36,815 bases of DNA from Candidatus Saccharimonadota bacterium (GTDB lineage: Bacteria > Patescibacteriota > Saccharimonadia > Saccharimonadales > EFPC-124): the NCBI GenBank assembly GCA_016880595.1, contig JAEHDC010000015.1:1-36815 (forward strand), read 5' to 3'. The notes beneath the pieces were generated by a model. It did no database searches and was not told the origin of the DNA. It was given only the letters and a program-made list of their open reading frames with translations. The translations under genes were made by a program, and so were the position numbers. This document shows positions 23,093 through 31,537 of the stretch, piece by piece. Position 1 is the stretch's first letter. Every line of letters begins with the position of its first letter.

Positions 23093-25582
23093 ATGAATGA
23101 CAAAGATATAACAATCACCATTAAGGCCAGCGCTAAAGAATTTGCTGCAGCAATGGCGGCCATGCAGTCGCAGGTAAAAAATGCGAGTCAATCAATTAAT
23201 GATAATCTCGAGAGTACTGATCAAGCGACTAGTAGAACTAGTGACCGCTTCTCTAGTATGGGGACCTATATTCAAAGTGCATTAGTAGCTGTGGCGTTAG
23301 CGGCTAGTACTGCCGGCTTAGCATCGATTACGATGGCCGGAAATTTTGAGCAGAGTATGAATGTGCTTAACAGCGTAACTGGAGCATCTGCCGAGCAGAT
23401 GGCTCAGCTTTCTGAGAGGGCGCGCGAGCTAGGTCAGGATATTTCGTTACCGGGAGTGAGCGCTACTGATGCTGCTAGTGCAATGACCGAATTAGCTAAG
23501 GCAAACCTGAGTGTTGATCAAGTGCTTGCTGCGAGCAAGGGTACTCTATCGTTGGCCAAGGCTGGTCAGGTTGACGTTGCATTTGCTGCGCAAACGACGG
23601 CTCAGGCGCTTAATGCATTTGGGCTAGCTGGAGAGGAGGCATCGAGAGTTGCCGATCTGTTGGCAGCAAGTGCCAACTCATCAACATCGGATGTTGAAGG
23701 TATGGCTTTGGGCTTATCGCAGGTTGGCGCTGGCGCAAAAAGTATGGGCGTTAATATACAGGACACGATTACCGCTCTGGCTATGTTCTCTAATGCCGGA
23801 ATAAACGGGTCTGATGCAGGCACATCGCTAAAGACCATGTTCCAGATGTTGGCAAGTCCAACAAAAGAATCGGCCAAGGCGATGAGCGAGCTTGGACTGG
23901 ACTTTTTTGACGCGCAGGGTAACTTTGTTGGCTTAGCGGACACCGCTGAGCAGCTGCAAAATAAACTCGGCAGCTTAACGGTGGAACAAAAGAATGCTGC
24001 TTTAGCTACGATATTTGGTAGTGATTCAAGCCGTGTTGCTGGTATACTCGCGGCACAGGGTGCTGAAGGCTTTGACCAGATGAGTGCTGCGGTCAATAAG
24101 TCTGGCGCTGCACAAGAGTTAGCTGCCGCACAAAATTCGGGCTTCAATGGTGCGCTAGACAACTTAATTAGTACGATAGAGACCGTTGGCACGGATCTTG
24201 GCATTAAGGTATTACCACCTCTTACTGAGTTTCTTAAATTAATGGCAGAACAGCTGCCACCAGCCGTCAACTGGGCTATTGATAATGGGCAAACGTTAGC
24301 GATTGCTGCTGCATCTATTGGCTCTGCTTTTGCCACAATACGTATAGCCGGCACCATTAGTGATTTTGCAAAGGCAAAGAAAACGCTAGACTTGTTTGTT
24401 GGCGAAAAAAATGCAGTGGGCATTAAGGCCATTGGCTCTGCTTTTATGCACGTGGCGAATGGTGCAAAATCAGCCGTAATCTGGATAGGCAAGGGGACGA
24501 TAGAGATTGCTAGTCATGGTGCAGCCGTTGCTGTATCGACCGCCAAGCTTGCCGTACACGCAGTTGCGCAGGGCGCTGTAAGAACGGCGACAGCAGCATG
24601 GACGGCAGCGCAATGGTTGCTGAACGCAGCATTGAACGCGAATCCGCTTACACTAATTATGGTTGGAGTCATGGCGCTAGTGGCAGGACTGGCGTTACTG
24701 TACGCAAACTGCGAGGGATTCCGCAATGCAGTAAATGCTGCGTTCAGCATGGCTTTGGGCGCAATCCAGGCCGTTTGGAATTGGGCGAGCCAAAACTGGC
24801 CTCTGCTGCTAGCGATACTTACCGGTCCAATTGGGCTGGCGGTATTAGCCATTATTCAAAATTGGGAGACCGTCAAAACGGCATTTGCGGCTGCACTACA
24901 GTTTGTTCAAGGAATTTGGGGCGGTGTTGTTGCGTGGTTTGGCAGCGTTTGGAATGGCATTGTTAGCGTGTTTAGCAGTGTAGCGGATTGGTTCGGTAAT
25001 ATTTTTACCAATGCATGGAATGCAGTTATGAATGTTTTTGCTAATATTGGTGAGTTCTTTGGAAGCGTATGGAATACAATTGTTAGTATTTTCTCCAGTG
25101 TCGGTACGGCCATTGGTGATGCTATAGGCGGCTCAGTGCGGGGTGTTGTTAACTCAATCCTAGGTTTTGCTGAAGACACGATTAATGGCTTCATAGGGGC
25201 AATAAATATAGCGGTAGATACGATTAACGACATTCCAGGAGTGACTATTGGGCGGCTTAGCTACTTGGACATTCCGCGACTAGCATCGGGTGGTATAGCT
25301 AATGCTACTAGTGGCGGTCAGTTGGTTACTGTGGCCGAGGGTGGGCAGGATGAGTGGATAATTCCAGAGAGCAAAATGGCATCTGTAGTGCAGCAACTTA
25401 CATCCAGCGCAAGCAAGAACACTAGCGGCAACACTATAACGCAAAATTTTACGGTCAACGTCACAGTAGAAAATGACGGCACTGACTTTACTCAAGAGCA
25501 GGCCGAAAGCATGGGCAGGACAATTGCAATGGTGCTAAGGGCACAGGGATTAGGAGTTAATGAGATGGGGGCGCTTAGATGA
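23093..25582 (+). CDS. Tail tape measure protein
   Basis: An 829-aa protein that sets tail length, short for a tape measure, so the tail is probably short to medium. The N-terminus is coiled coil, followed by the TP901-type core (ITMAGNFEQSMNVLNSVTGASAEQMAQLSERARELG, about 75-120, then LSQVGAGAKSMGV and ALAMFSNAGINGSDAGTSLK). Hydrophobic helices lie at about 515-600 (LTLIMVGVMALVAGLALLYANC, LLLAILTGPIGLAVLAIIQNW). Trp/Gly-rich repeats follow (WGGVVAWFGSVWNGIVSVF). No ribosome site precedes ATG 23093, which is unusual; the antisense moron sits directly upstream. Its end overlaps the next gene (ATGA). Confidence 0.88.
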   Translation: MNDKDITITIKASAKEFAAAMAAMQSQVKNASQSINDNLESTDQATSRTSDRFSSMGTYIQSALVAVALAASTAGLASITMAGNFEQSMNVLNSVTGASAEQMAQLSERARELGQDISLPGVSATDAASAMTELAKANLSVDQVLAASKGTLSLAKAGQVDVAFAAQTTAQALNAFGLAGEEASRVADLLAASANSSTSDVEGMALGLSQVGAGAKSMGVNIQDTITALAMFSNAGINGSDAGTSLKTMFQMLASPTKESAKAMSELGLDFFDAQGNFVGLADTAEQLQNKLGSLTVEQKNAALATIFGSDSSRVAGILAAQGAEGFDQMSAAVNKSGAAQELAAAQNSGFNGALDNLISTIETVGTDLGIKVLPPLTEFLKLMAEQLPPAVNWAIDNGQTLAIAAASIGSAFATIRIAGTISDFAKAKKTLDLFVGEKNAVGIKAIGSAFMHVANGAKSAVIWIGKGTIEIASHGAAVAVSTAKLAVHAVAQGAVRTATAAWTAAQWLLNAALNANPLTLIMVGVMALVAGLALLYANCEGFRNAVNAAFSMALGAIQAVWNWASQNWPLLLAILTGPIGLAVLAIIQNWETVKTAFAAALQFVQGIWGGVVAWFGSVWNGIVSVFSSVADWFGNIFTNAWNAVMNVFANIGEFFGSVWNTIVSIFSSVGTAIGDAIGGSVRGVVNSILGFAEDTINGFIGAINIAVDTINDIPGVTIGRLSYLDIPRLASGGIANATSGGQLVTVAEGGQDEWIIPESKMASVVQQLTSSASKNTSGNTITQNFTVNVTVENDGTDFTQEQAESMGRTIAMVLRAQGLGVNEMGALR

Positions 25583-25923
25583 TCTATATAAGTAGTACAG
25601 CTTCGCCTCAACAGCCGAGCAGCGTATGCGAACAGCCGGAGCGCGTTAAGACGGATACATACTCTATGGATGGATCTGTTGAGCGCAATCAAAGCGCGAG
25701 CAAAAAGTGCTCCAAGTTTGTGATAAGTATGGCAAAACCGGAAACTTATCGATTCTACGAGGCACTGTACGAGGCGGCTGCACCAGTGACCTATCGAAAT
25801 GACTGTAGTAACGTGGTGGGTGGCGTGCTTGAATTTACGGGCATTATTGATGTTGAGGAGAGCGATTATATTCGTGGCGGATCGTTGATGACGGAATTAA
25901 CTGTAACCGTGAGGGAGCAGTAG
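25579..25923 (+). CDS. Small distal tail component
   Basis: A 114-aa protein overlapping the tape measure stop by 4 bp. It is beta-rich with a charged middle (KVTDTYSMDGSVERNQSASKKCSKF-like stretch, FYEALYEAAAPVTYRNDC). It lies between tape measure and a large tail protein, the position of distal-tail or hub-adaptor proteins in siphoviruses. No family match is claimed. Confidence 0.55.
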   Translation: MIYISSTASPQQPSSVCEQPERVKTDTYSMDGSVERNQSASKKCSKFVISMAKPETYRFYEALYEAAAPVTYRNDCSNVVGGVLEFTGIIDVEESDYIRGGSLMTELTVTVREQ

Positions 25924-25926
25924 GTA

Positions 25927-27522
25927 ATGCAAGCCGTTAGTTCTAAATTTACTGATGCGGTTAGTTCTAGCGCTAAGTCGCCTCGTTTGGGCTGCCTCGT
26001 ATCATGGAAGAAGAACTTAAATAGCGCTGTTAGCTTTTTTAGACTGGACAGTTCTCTTTTGGACGGTCCGGATGTGCTGAAAGGTGCCGGTGATGTCGTT
26101 ACGTTTTTTGACAAATACGATTATCATAATGAGAGATCTTATGTAAAAGGCTTTACTGTTACACGCAAGATTAGCAGTCGTCCGTGGGGGGTAATCATGG
26201 CGACGGCTGAACTAGAGCTAAGCAATGCCACGAAGCGCTTTTTACCAGGCTTTGACAGTGACATTGGAGACTACGTTGGCTTGCCTGAGCGACCAATAAA
26301 GTTGAACATTGGTTATAATGGTGAATCCATCAACTTATTTACTGGCTATACCAGTAGGCCGGATAATCAGTTGGGCGCGCGTACGACCAAGATTACTGCC
26401 TACGATGCTATGACATTCCTGAGTGGCAAAAAGAGCAGTCTTGAGGCATTCGTTAATGTAAAAATGGATGAGATTATTAAGGCGCTATTGTTAGAGCAAG
26501 GATTTAGCGAAAATCAATTCGTTATTGAAAAGAGTCTACAAAGAAGCATTGGTTACTACGCGTCAAGAGATAAGTACGTTACCAACATTTTTACCGAACT
26601 ATGCGAGGCCGAAGCCTACTTGCTATTTGCTGATGAAGATGGCATTATACACGGCTGGAATCGGCTGCATTTTTTGGGTACTAGTGACTCGGTATGGTCG
26701 TTTAGTTTCTCCAACATGACCGACATTAGATGGTCGACGGCTGCAATAATTAATAGTGCAAAGGCCATAGCTAAGCCATACAAAGTTGCTGATTGGAATA
26801 GCATCTGGAGCGTTACGCAAGCTTCAAGTGACACGCTTGTGCCCGCGAATGGCAGCAAAGAAATCTTCGCGGAGTTCAAAGATGACGAGAATAATGAATG
26901 CATGCTAGTTGAGGCTGACGCTCCGGTCTACATTGACAATACTATCGGCAGCTCAACATACAGCACTAACCGCGCGAGTGACGGCTCAGGAGAAGACGCC
27001 GCTAATTATATTACGCTTTCAAGCATATACAACTTCGGTAACAAGTACCTGATGACGTTTACGAATAGCGCAAACTTCCCTATTTATATCACTAATATTC
27101 AATTATTTGGTAAGCTAGCCAAAGTTGACACTATTACTGGAGTTACGCAAGAGAATGACGACAGCATACAAAAATATGGTATCAACCAGGACAACGGCAG
27201 AGTTACATATGAGATGACGAGCAGCGTTGTGCAGGATGCGGCTACGGCGAATACGATGGCGTGGCTGCTGGTGCACTCATTTGGCGACCCTCTGTCTAGG
27301 TTGGACATTGATAATTTTATAATACCTCATCTACAGATAGGTGACACTGTTGGCGTATCTGCAGAGAGCATGTCCAAGTCCTGCAATATTATGGGTATTA
27401 AACTAGCCTGGGGCGAAAATATGAAGCTTACACAATCGCTCTACTGCGAAGAACGATCACAGTTAAGCTATTTTGTGTTGGACAAATCTAAGCTTGATGG
27501 TACTGCGAGGTTAATGCTATGA
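25927..27522 (+). CDS. Distal tail/tail-tip protein
   Basis: A 531-aa beta-rich protein starting 3 bp after the previous stop. Its first 190 residues (RPWGVIMATAELELSNATKRFLPG, LPERPIKLNIGYNGESINLFTGYTSRPDN, TKITAYDAMTFLSG) resemble the beta-barrel hub domains of distal tail proteins (gp27/gpD-like order). The remainder contains further beta domains (YLLFADEDGIIHGWNRLHFLG). It probably forms the tail tip ring that carries the receptor-binding fibres. Cell wall hydrolase motifs are not seen. Confidence 0.6.
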   Translation: MQAVSSKFTDAVSSSAKSPRLGCLVSWKKNLNSAVSFFRLDSSLLDGPDVLKGAGDVVTFFDKYDYHNERSYVKGFTVTRKISSRPWGVIMATAELELSNATKRFLPGFDSDIGDYVGLPERPIKLNIGYNGESINLFTGYTSRPDNQLGARTTKITAYDAMTFLSGKKSSLEAFVNVKMDEIIKALLLEQGFSENQFVIEKSLQRSIGYYASRDKYVTNIFTELCEAEAYLLFADEDGIIHGWNRLHFLGTSDSVWSFSFSNMTDIRWSTAAIINSAKAIAKPYKVADWNSIWSVTQASSDTLVPANGSKEIFAEFKDDENNECMLVEADAPVYIDNTIGSSTYSTNRASDGSGEDAANYITLSSIYNFGNKYLMTFTNSANFPIYITNIQLFGKLAKVDTITGVTQENDDSIQKYGINQDNGRVTYEMTSSVVQDAATANTMAWLLVHSFGDPLSRLDIDNFIIPHLQIGDTVGVSAESMSKSCNIMGIKLAWGENMKLTQSLYCEERSQLSYFVLDKSKLDGTARLML

Positions 27523-27896
27523 GTAGTAGCATGCAAAGCAGCAAAAGCAATTTTATCCAATCGTTAACCGTAGCGTACAGCGACATTATAGAAGTAACTC
27601 GCAGCGCAGGAATCGATACTGGCACTGCGCAATTGGCCACAGGCATAATTGGGGCTCCAATTTTTCTTTGTAGCGTTAAACGACCTGGAGTGTCTCCAGA
27701 GCTGAGCTTCCAAACGCCAGATATCGGCTTCATGGTCTCTGGTTCCGACGCAGGTAAAATCATCGGTCAAAGGCGAGTAGCTTATGATCCAACTAGCGGC
27801 TATGTACGTTTTTATGTCGAGGCCACTGCTATTGCCTCGAACTTCAACCAGAGTGAGACCTGGGAATTCAGCTACTCGTTGGCATACAAAAACTAA
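27519..27896 (+). CDS. Tail tip-associated beta protein, unknown
   Basis: A 125-aa protein starting inside the previous stop (ATGA at 27519). Composition and strand pattern (GIIGAPIFLCSVKRPGVSPELSFQTPDIGFMVSGSDAGKIIGQRR, WEFSYSLAYKN) suggest a small all-beta virion protein. It ends the tail operon started at leader D; the next leader begins 8 bp later. No family recognised. Confidence 0.5.
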   Translation: MSSSMQSSKSNFIQSLTVAYSDIIEVTRSAGIDTGTAQLATGIIGAPIFLCSVKRPGVSPELSFQTPDIGFMVSGSDAGKIIGQRRVAYDPTSGYVRFYVEATAIASNFNQSETWEFSYSLAYKN

Positions 27897-27904
27897 GATG
27901 CTTA

Positions 27905-27956
27905 TGATATAATAAAAACAGCAGAAACGATCACTTGGTGGTCATTTTTGTTTTTT
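27905..27956 (+). promoter_or_regulatory. Late leader E: promoter plus terminator-like hairpin
   Basis: Extended -10 TGATATAAT (TATAAT 27908-27913) is followed by GATCAC-TTG-GTGGTC (27929-27943) and ATTTTTGTTTTTT, then AAGGAG and ATG 27971. The stem carries the same GATCAC/GTGGTC core as leaders A and B. Confidence 0.7.
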
Positions 27957-27970
27957 AAGGAGAAGTAAAA

Positions 27971-28573
27971 ATGTCAGACGCTTTTGTAGCTATAGAATTT
28001 GATCCAAATCAGGTACTAACTAGTACTGAAATGAATCAAATGGCGGATAATCAAGCCAACTTACACAATGGCACTGCTCTTGCCGATGACTGTTTGGCAT
28101 CTAGGCATCTATCTGCCGCTTCTGTGACTCCTGCCAAACTCAGCGATCAGGATTGGCTTAAGAAGATACCAGCTTTTGCTATGAGTTCTGTCGTTGCCGG
28201 TTCGTGGACACAGGATGCTACAAGCGGGACTGGTTCTATTGCCGGCCACGTAGCCCAGCTTTCGGATGGCTCGCAGAATACCGAAGGCCAGTACAAGATA
28301 GTACTTGCGGCCGGCACATATAAGATGTATTTGCACCACGACCGCGACATAAATAGAGGTATTTACACAATTAGCGTGGATGGCACTGCTATCAATACGG
28401 TCGACGCTTACGCTGCTACTCGAGTTGTTGCTGTACTATCAACAGTAACAACAGCGTTGACCATATCGACTAGCAAACTCGTGACGGTCAACATAAAGAT
28501 GGCCTCTAAAAACGCTTCGAGTTCAGCATATTATGCTAACTTCTATGAGATTGTTTTTGCGAGGACGGCTTAA
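27971..28573 (+). CDS. Probable receptor-binding/tail appendage protein
   Basis: A 200-aa protein under its own leader E. The N-terminal 60 residues are helical and attach-like (FVAIEFDPNQVLTSTEMNQMADNQANLHNGT, SRHLSAASVTPAKLSDQDWLKKI), a style common at the start of phage fibres. The C-terminal part is beta-sandwich-like (YKIVLAAGTYKMYLHHDRD, TISVDGTAINTV, ALTISTSKLVTVNIKM), compatible with a lectin-like or carbohydrate-binding head. Role in host binding is inferred. A 170-bp gap with no gene follows (28574-28743). Confidence 0.55.
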   Translation: MSDAFVAIEFDPNQVLTSTEMNQMADNQANLHNGTALADDCLASRHLSAASVTPAKLSDQDWLKKIPAFAMSSVVAGSWTQDATSGTGSIAGHVAQLSDGSQNTEGQYKIVLAAGTYKMYLHHDRDINRGIYTISVDGTAINTVDAYAATRVVAVLSTVTTALTISTSKLVTVNIKMASKNASSSAYYANFYEIVFARTA

Positions 28574-28743
28574 TTGTGCGCGGGGTACGCTTATGTTTCT
28601 GCCAGTATTGCACAGCTGTGAGCCAATTAATCTCTTGTATTATATATTAGTTTTTTTGACTGTCTTTGGCGGATAAGAACGTTTAGTATGGCGAAAATAA
28701 TGAATTATCTATATACTAAAATACAAGGGGTAAGAATAAACAA

Positions 28744-29235
28744 ATGGAAGCTGCAAGAGAAAAAGCGACAGAAGTACTTAATGAGAATTTTGTAACAGCT
28801 CCACCTGTACGTGTAACTGAGATAGCGAGTAACTATGGCTTGCAGGTAAGGATTGTTGATTTAGCTGATTATCAGAATAGAATTGCCGGCTTTATTGATC
28901 TCGAAAAACATCATATCTACGTCAACAAATCCGATGCGTCAACGCGTCAAGCTTTTACCGTTGCGCACGAGCTAGGCCATTGGTTTCTTCACCGAAAGGA
29001 GCTAAGATCAGAGCCGAACAAATATGCAATTCTTTACAGGACGCCTTTGGGTGACGCAAATGTCGATATGGTGGAGCGGCAAGCAAATGCTTTTGCTGCA
29101 ATGCTACTTGTACCGAAAGAATTGCTCGAAAAGTATAGAAACGAGTCTGACAACACGACAATTGCTGATATATTTGGCGTTTCGCCCGAGGTTATTGGCT
29201 ATAGGCTAAAAGATGAGTTCGGGCAGCAAGCTTAA
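28744..29235 (+). CDS. ImmA/IrrE-family metallopeptidase
   Basis: A 163-aa zinc peptidase. HELGH is at residues 75-79 and the third ligand is in ERQANAFAAMLLVP (E111), the family signature. ImmA-type enzymes cleave a partner repressor to induce prophage or element genes. No partner repressor with an XRE domain lies beside it here; the HTH protein at 35.7 kb and the RHH protein at 10.9 kb are the only regulators seen in the phage. A possible -10 (TATACT, 28712-28717) and AAGGGG precede ATG 28744. It overlaps the next gene by 23 bp. Confidence 0.88.
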   Translation: MEAAREKATEVLNENFVTAPPVRVTEIASNYGLQVRIVDLADYQNRIAGFIDLEKHHIYVNKSDASTRQAFTVAHELGHWFLHRKELRSEPNKYAILYRTPLGDANVDMVERQANAFAAMLLVPKELLEKYRNESDNTTIADIFGVSPEVIGYRLKDEFGQQA

Positions 29236-29632
29236 AAAAGACGAGACGGCTAAGGATAGCGATCAGCTCGAACTGAACGATTTGATTGGTGATGTTGGAG
29301 TAGCCCAAGGTGAGGTAACTGCTAAAAAATTAGATAGCGGAATTATCGACAGTGACCGACAAAGGCTTACTAATCAGAAGCTCAAGGAACGCGAGACGGA
29401 GAGAGAGGGATCTGAGAATTACTATAAATTACGCAATAAATGGTCGATTTACATCTGTCGCTTTATTGCAGCGATGCTTATATATCAGGCGGTCCTGACC
29501 TTGTGCATTGGTATGGGGTGGTTTGATTTTATAAACTATCAAACCTTCTTGAGCCTAGCTATTGGTGAAAACTTTGCTCAAATAGTTGGTATGGGCGTGA
29601 TAGTCGCAAAATTTCTGTTTCCTAAGAAGTAA
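29213..29632 (+). CDS. Two-TM protein coupled to the ImmA peptidase
   Basis: A 139-aa protein starting within the ImmA-like gene. The first 75 residues are charged and helical (KERETEREGSENYYKLRNKW). Two membrane helices follow (YICRFIAAMLIYQAVLTLCIGMGWF and ENFAQIVGMGVIVAKFLFPKK), with the N-terminus probably in the cytoplasm. The overlap implies coupled translation with the peptidase. It may be a membrane substrate, a sensor, or an exclusion factor. No family recognised. Confidence 0.6.
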   Translation: MSSGSKLKKDETAKDSDQLELNDLIGDVGVAQGEVTAKKLDSGIIDSDRQRLTNQKLKERETEREGSENYYKLRNKWSIYICRFIAAMLIYQAVLTLCIGMGWFDFINYQTFLSLAIGENFAQIVGMGVIVAKFLFPKK

Positions 29633-29642
29633 TTTGAATTTA

Positions 29643-29678
29643 AAAAACCATTTTACTTATACTAGCAAAATGGTTTTT
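29643..29678. terminator. Bidirectional terminator between converging operons
   Basis: AAAAACCATTTT (29643-29654) pairs perfectly with AAAATGGTTTTT (29667-29678), a 12-bp stem with A/T runs on both sides. It can stop the rightward genes ending at 29632 and the leftward genes ending at 29698. Confidence 0.85.
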
Positions 29679-29697
29679 AACAGTTTACGGGTCTAGT

Positions 29698-29934
29698 CTA
29701 GGCGTCAGCGGCGTCTGCAACAGCTGACTCAGAAGCGGCGTCTACGGTAGTTGTCTCGGGCTCGGAAGAGTTGATCGCAGGAGTAGTTGCTGCGCTATTG
29801 AGCTCGGCCATTCTTTTGTTAATGACGTGCAAGTTGCTTTGAGCTTGCTCGGTGGCTACTATTTGGTCGTACGCTAGAGCTTTTAGTTGCGTAAGGTCTG
29901 TGATGACTGAGGTGTCGATAGTTGAATTATTCAT
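29698..29934 (-). CDS. 78-aa Ala/Thr-rich acidic protein, unknown
   Basis: ATG at 29934 follows AGGAGAAG, a good ribosome site. The N-terminal half is helical (TQLKALAYDQIVATEQAQSNLHVINKRMAEL); the C-terminal half is a disordered Ala/Glu/Thr stretch. It is the last gene of the leftward block, 120 bp after the beta-helix spike gene; the gap contains no clear terminator. It may be a fibre-associated small protein. No family recognised. Confidence 0.5.
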   Translation of the reverse strand: MNNSTIDTSVITDLTQLKALAYDQIVATEQAQSNLHVINKRMAELNSAATTPAINSSEPETTTVDAASESAVADAADA

Positions 29935-30055
29935 ATTTCTTCTCCTGGGTTTCTTAGTGTTCTTTTAGGTCTTAGTTGTGATAGTGCTTTTTATATATAG
30001 AGTTCTTGACCTCAATTCGTTGTTAGTTTTAGCATATCGGCTCGGCCTGTTGGGA

Positions 30056-31537
30056 TCATCCAGATCTAGATATCTCTAGCCAGCCAATAGTAGAATTAAC
30101 ATAAATCAGAGATAATACGGCAGTCGCGTTAGCACTTGTATTTGGCGACCAAGCGCCGCTAAGCAGTGTAATATTGGACGGTAGAGTAAACGTCCAGCCT
30201 CCAGTAGAATCTTGCCGCGTAATGATGATTAGCGTCTGGCCAGCAATAACATTGGTCTCCAGGGTGGATAATGTTGTATTTTGAATTAGTCCTAAATATT
30301 GAATGTCGCCATTCTTTAGCAGAATTGTTGGTGCCGCCGAAACATTGCCATTATTGTGGTAGCGCCGTGTATTATATCCGGTAAAGGATAGAGCAGTTGA
30401 ATTGCCACCTAATATGCTTGACTGCGACGACGAAATAGTATTGGAAACTCTTCCGCCAACAGCATTGACGTAATCTGTTGTACCAGAGGTGCTGAGCCCT
30501 CTATATTGACAAATAGTGCCGCCGTCGTCGTCGTAGATTGCCCCTATAATATCCAACCCAATACAATTGTTGGCTCGTATGCCTGCGTAGGTGCTAGTAC
30601 TATCGGTAGCGCGTACTTGATTGTTGCTCCACAGTTGCGCATTATTAATAGTTATGTTGTTACAGTCATCTAGCAATATGCCATCGTGTTGGTTGCCTCG
30701 GCAGTAAATGTTATTTAAGTTCAATTCATCACATCCGACAAGATTAATCCCTTTTAAGGTGGAATTATAAATTTGTACATTGCTTATATTAGCTCTTATT
30801 CCAGCTCTTGTAGTTGAGGTGTATACATTATTTATGGATAGGCCACAAGTACCTGCGTTAGACGCATAGATGTTGTTTAACGCAAAATTGTATACATCTG
30901 ACCCCAAAAACAACCCCTCAGCAAAACAACTAGTTGCCCTAATGTTGTCCAGGGTAAAATTATTGCAGCCAACCGTACAGATAACCGCACAGTCTGCTTC
31001 GTATGCCTCAATATTCTTGGCTGTAAATCCGTAGCAAGAGTCCCTAAAACGCAGCACTCCACTGGCTACTCTAGTGCCGTAAATATCTTTTACGGTAAAA
31101 TCATGGCTGCCATGACGGATGTAAATTGCATGATACTCTACACCATCTACACCTGTTTGCAACACCGTAAGCCCACCGTTAAAGCGTAGGCCGTAAATAG
31201 AGAAGTTGCTAATTTCTTCTGACGTTTCAAAAGCATGAAAGCCATCATTTGGAGATACTGGCACGCCATTAACATGGCCAGAGTTAAAGGTTATGACTAC
31301 TCCAGGCAAGCACGTAATGTGCACGTTAGACTTTGGGTTGACGCTGGCGGTGAGCGTGCATGAGGCGTTTATGACTATTGTTGCACCAATAGCTGTTGAC
31401 GCGTCTATCGCTGCCTGGATTGCGGCCTGGGGAGAAGCGTAATTAGAGAAGTTGTAGTGAGCGTCTGTGCCAACTGTAATGGCCGTTGATGCGTTTATGA
31501 ATTCTTGATTACTTACAACTTCACCTAGCCTAGTCAT
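30056..31537 (-). CDS. Right-handed beta-helix tail spike
   Basis: A 493-aa protein starting in overlap with the fibre gene stop (TAATG at 31537). After an N-terminal region with a predicted helix (YASPQAAIQAAIDASTAIGATIVINA, a pectate-lyase-like opening), repeated short strands and Asn-rich turns occur (NFTLDNIRA, NFALNNIYASN, NINNVYTST, ELNLNNIYCRGNQHDGILL, NITINNAQLW). This is the coil repeat of parallel right-handed beta-helix proteins. Such spikes bind or cleave surface polysaccharide. Catalytic residues cannot be assigned. The C-terminus (LEISRSG) follows a small beta domain. Confidence 0.8.
   Translation of the reverse strand: MTRLGEVVSNQEFINASTAITVGTDAHYNFSNYASPQAAIQAAIDASTAIGATIVINASCTLTASVNPKSNVHITCLPGVVITFNSGHVNGVPVSPNDGFHAFETSEEISNFSIYGLRFNGGLTVLQTGVDGVEYHAIYIRHGSHDFTVKDIYGTRVASGVLRFRDSCYGFTAKNIEAYEADCAVICTVGCNNFTLDNIRATSCFAEGLFLGSDVYNFALNNIYASNAGTCGLSINNVYTSTTRAGIRANISNVQIYNSTLKGINLVGCDELNLNNIYCRGNQHDGILLDDCNNITINNAQLWSNNQVRATDSTSTYAGIRANNCIGLDIIGAIYDDDGGTICQYRGLSTSGTTDYVNAVGGRVSNTISSSQSSILGGNSTALSFTGYNTRRYHNNGNVSAAPTILLKNGDIQYLGLIQNTTLSTLETNVIAGQTLIIITRQDSTGGWTFTLPSNITLLSGAWSPNTSANATAVLSLIYVNSTIGWLEISRSG

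Noticed and set aside
23602-24492. 296-aa minus-strand ORF inside the tape measure gene
   Set aside because: Shadow of an Ala/Ser-rich coding strand; low-complexity product, no ribosome site or promoter, and the plus-strand gene is secure.
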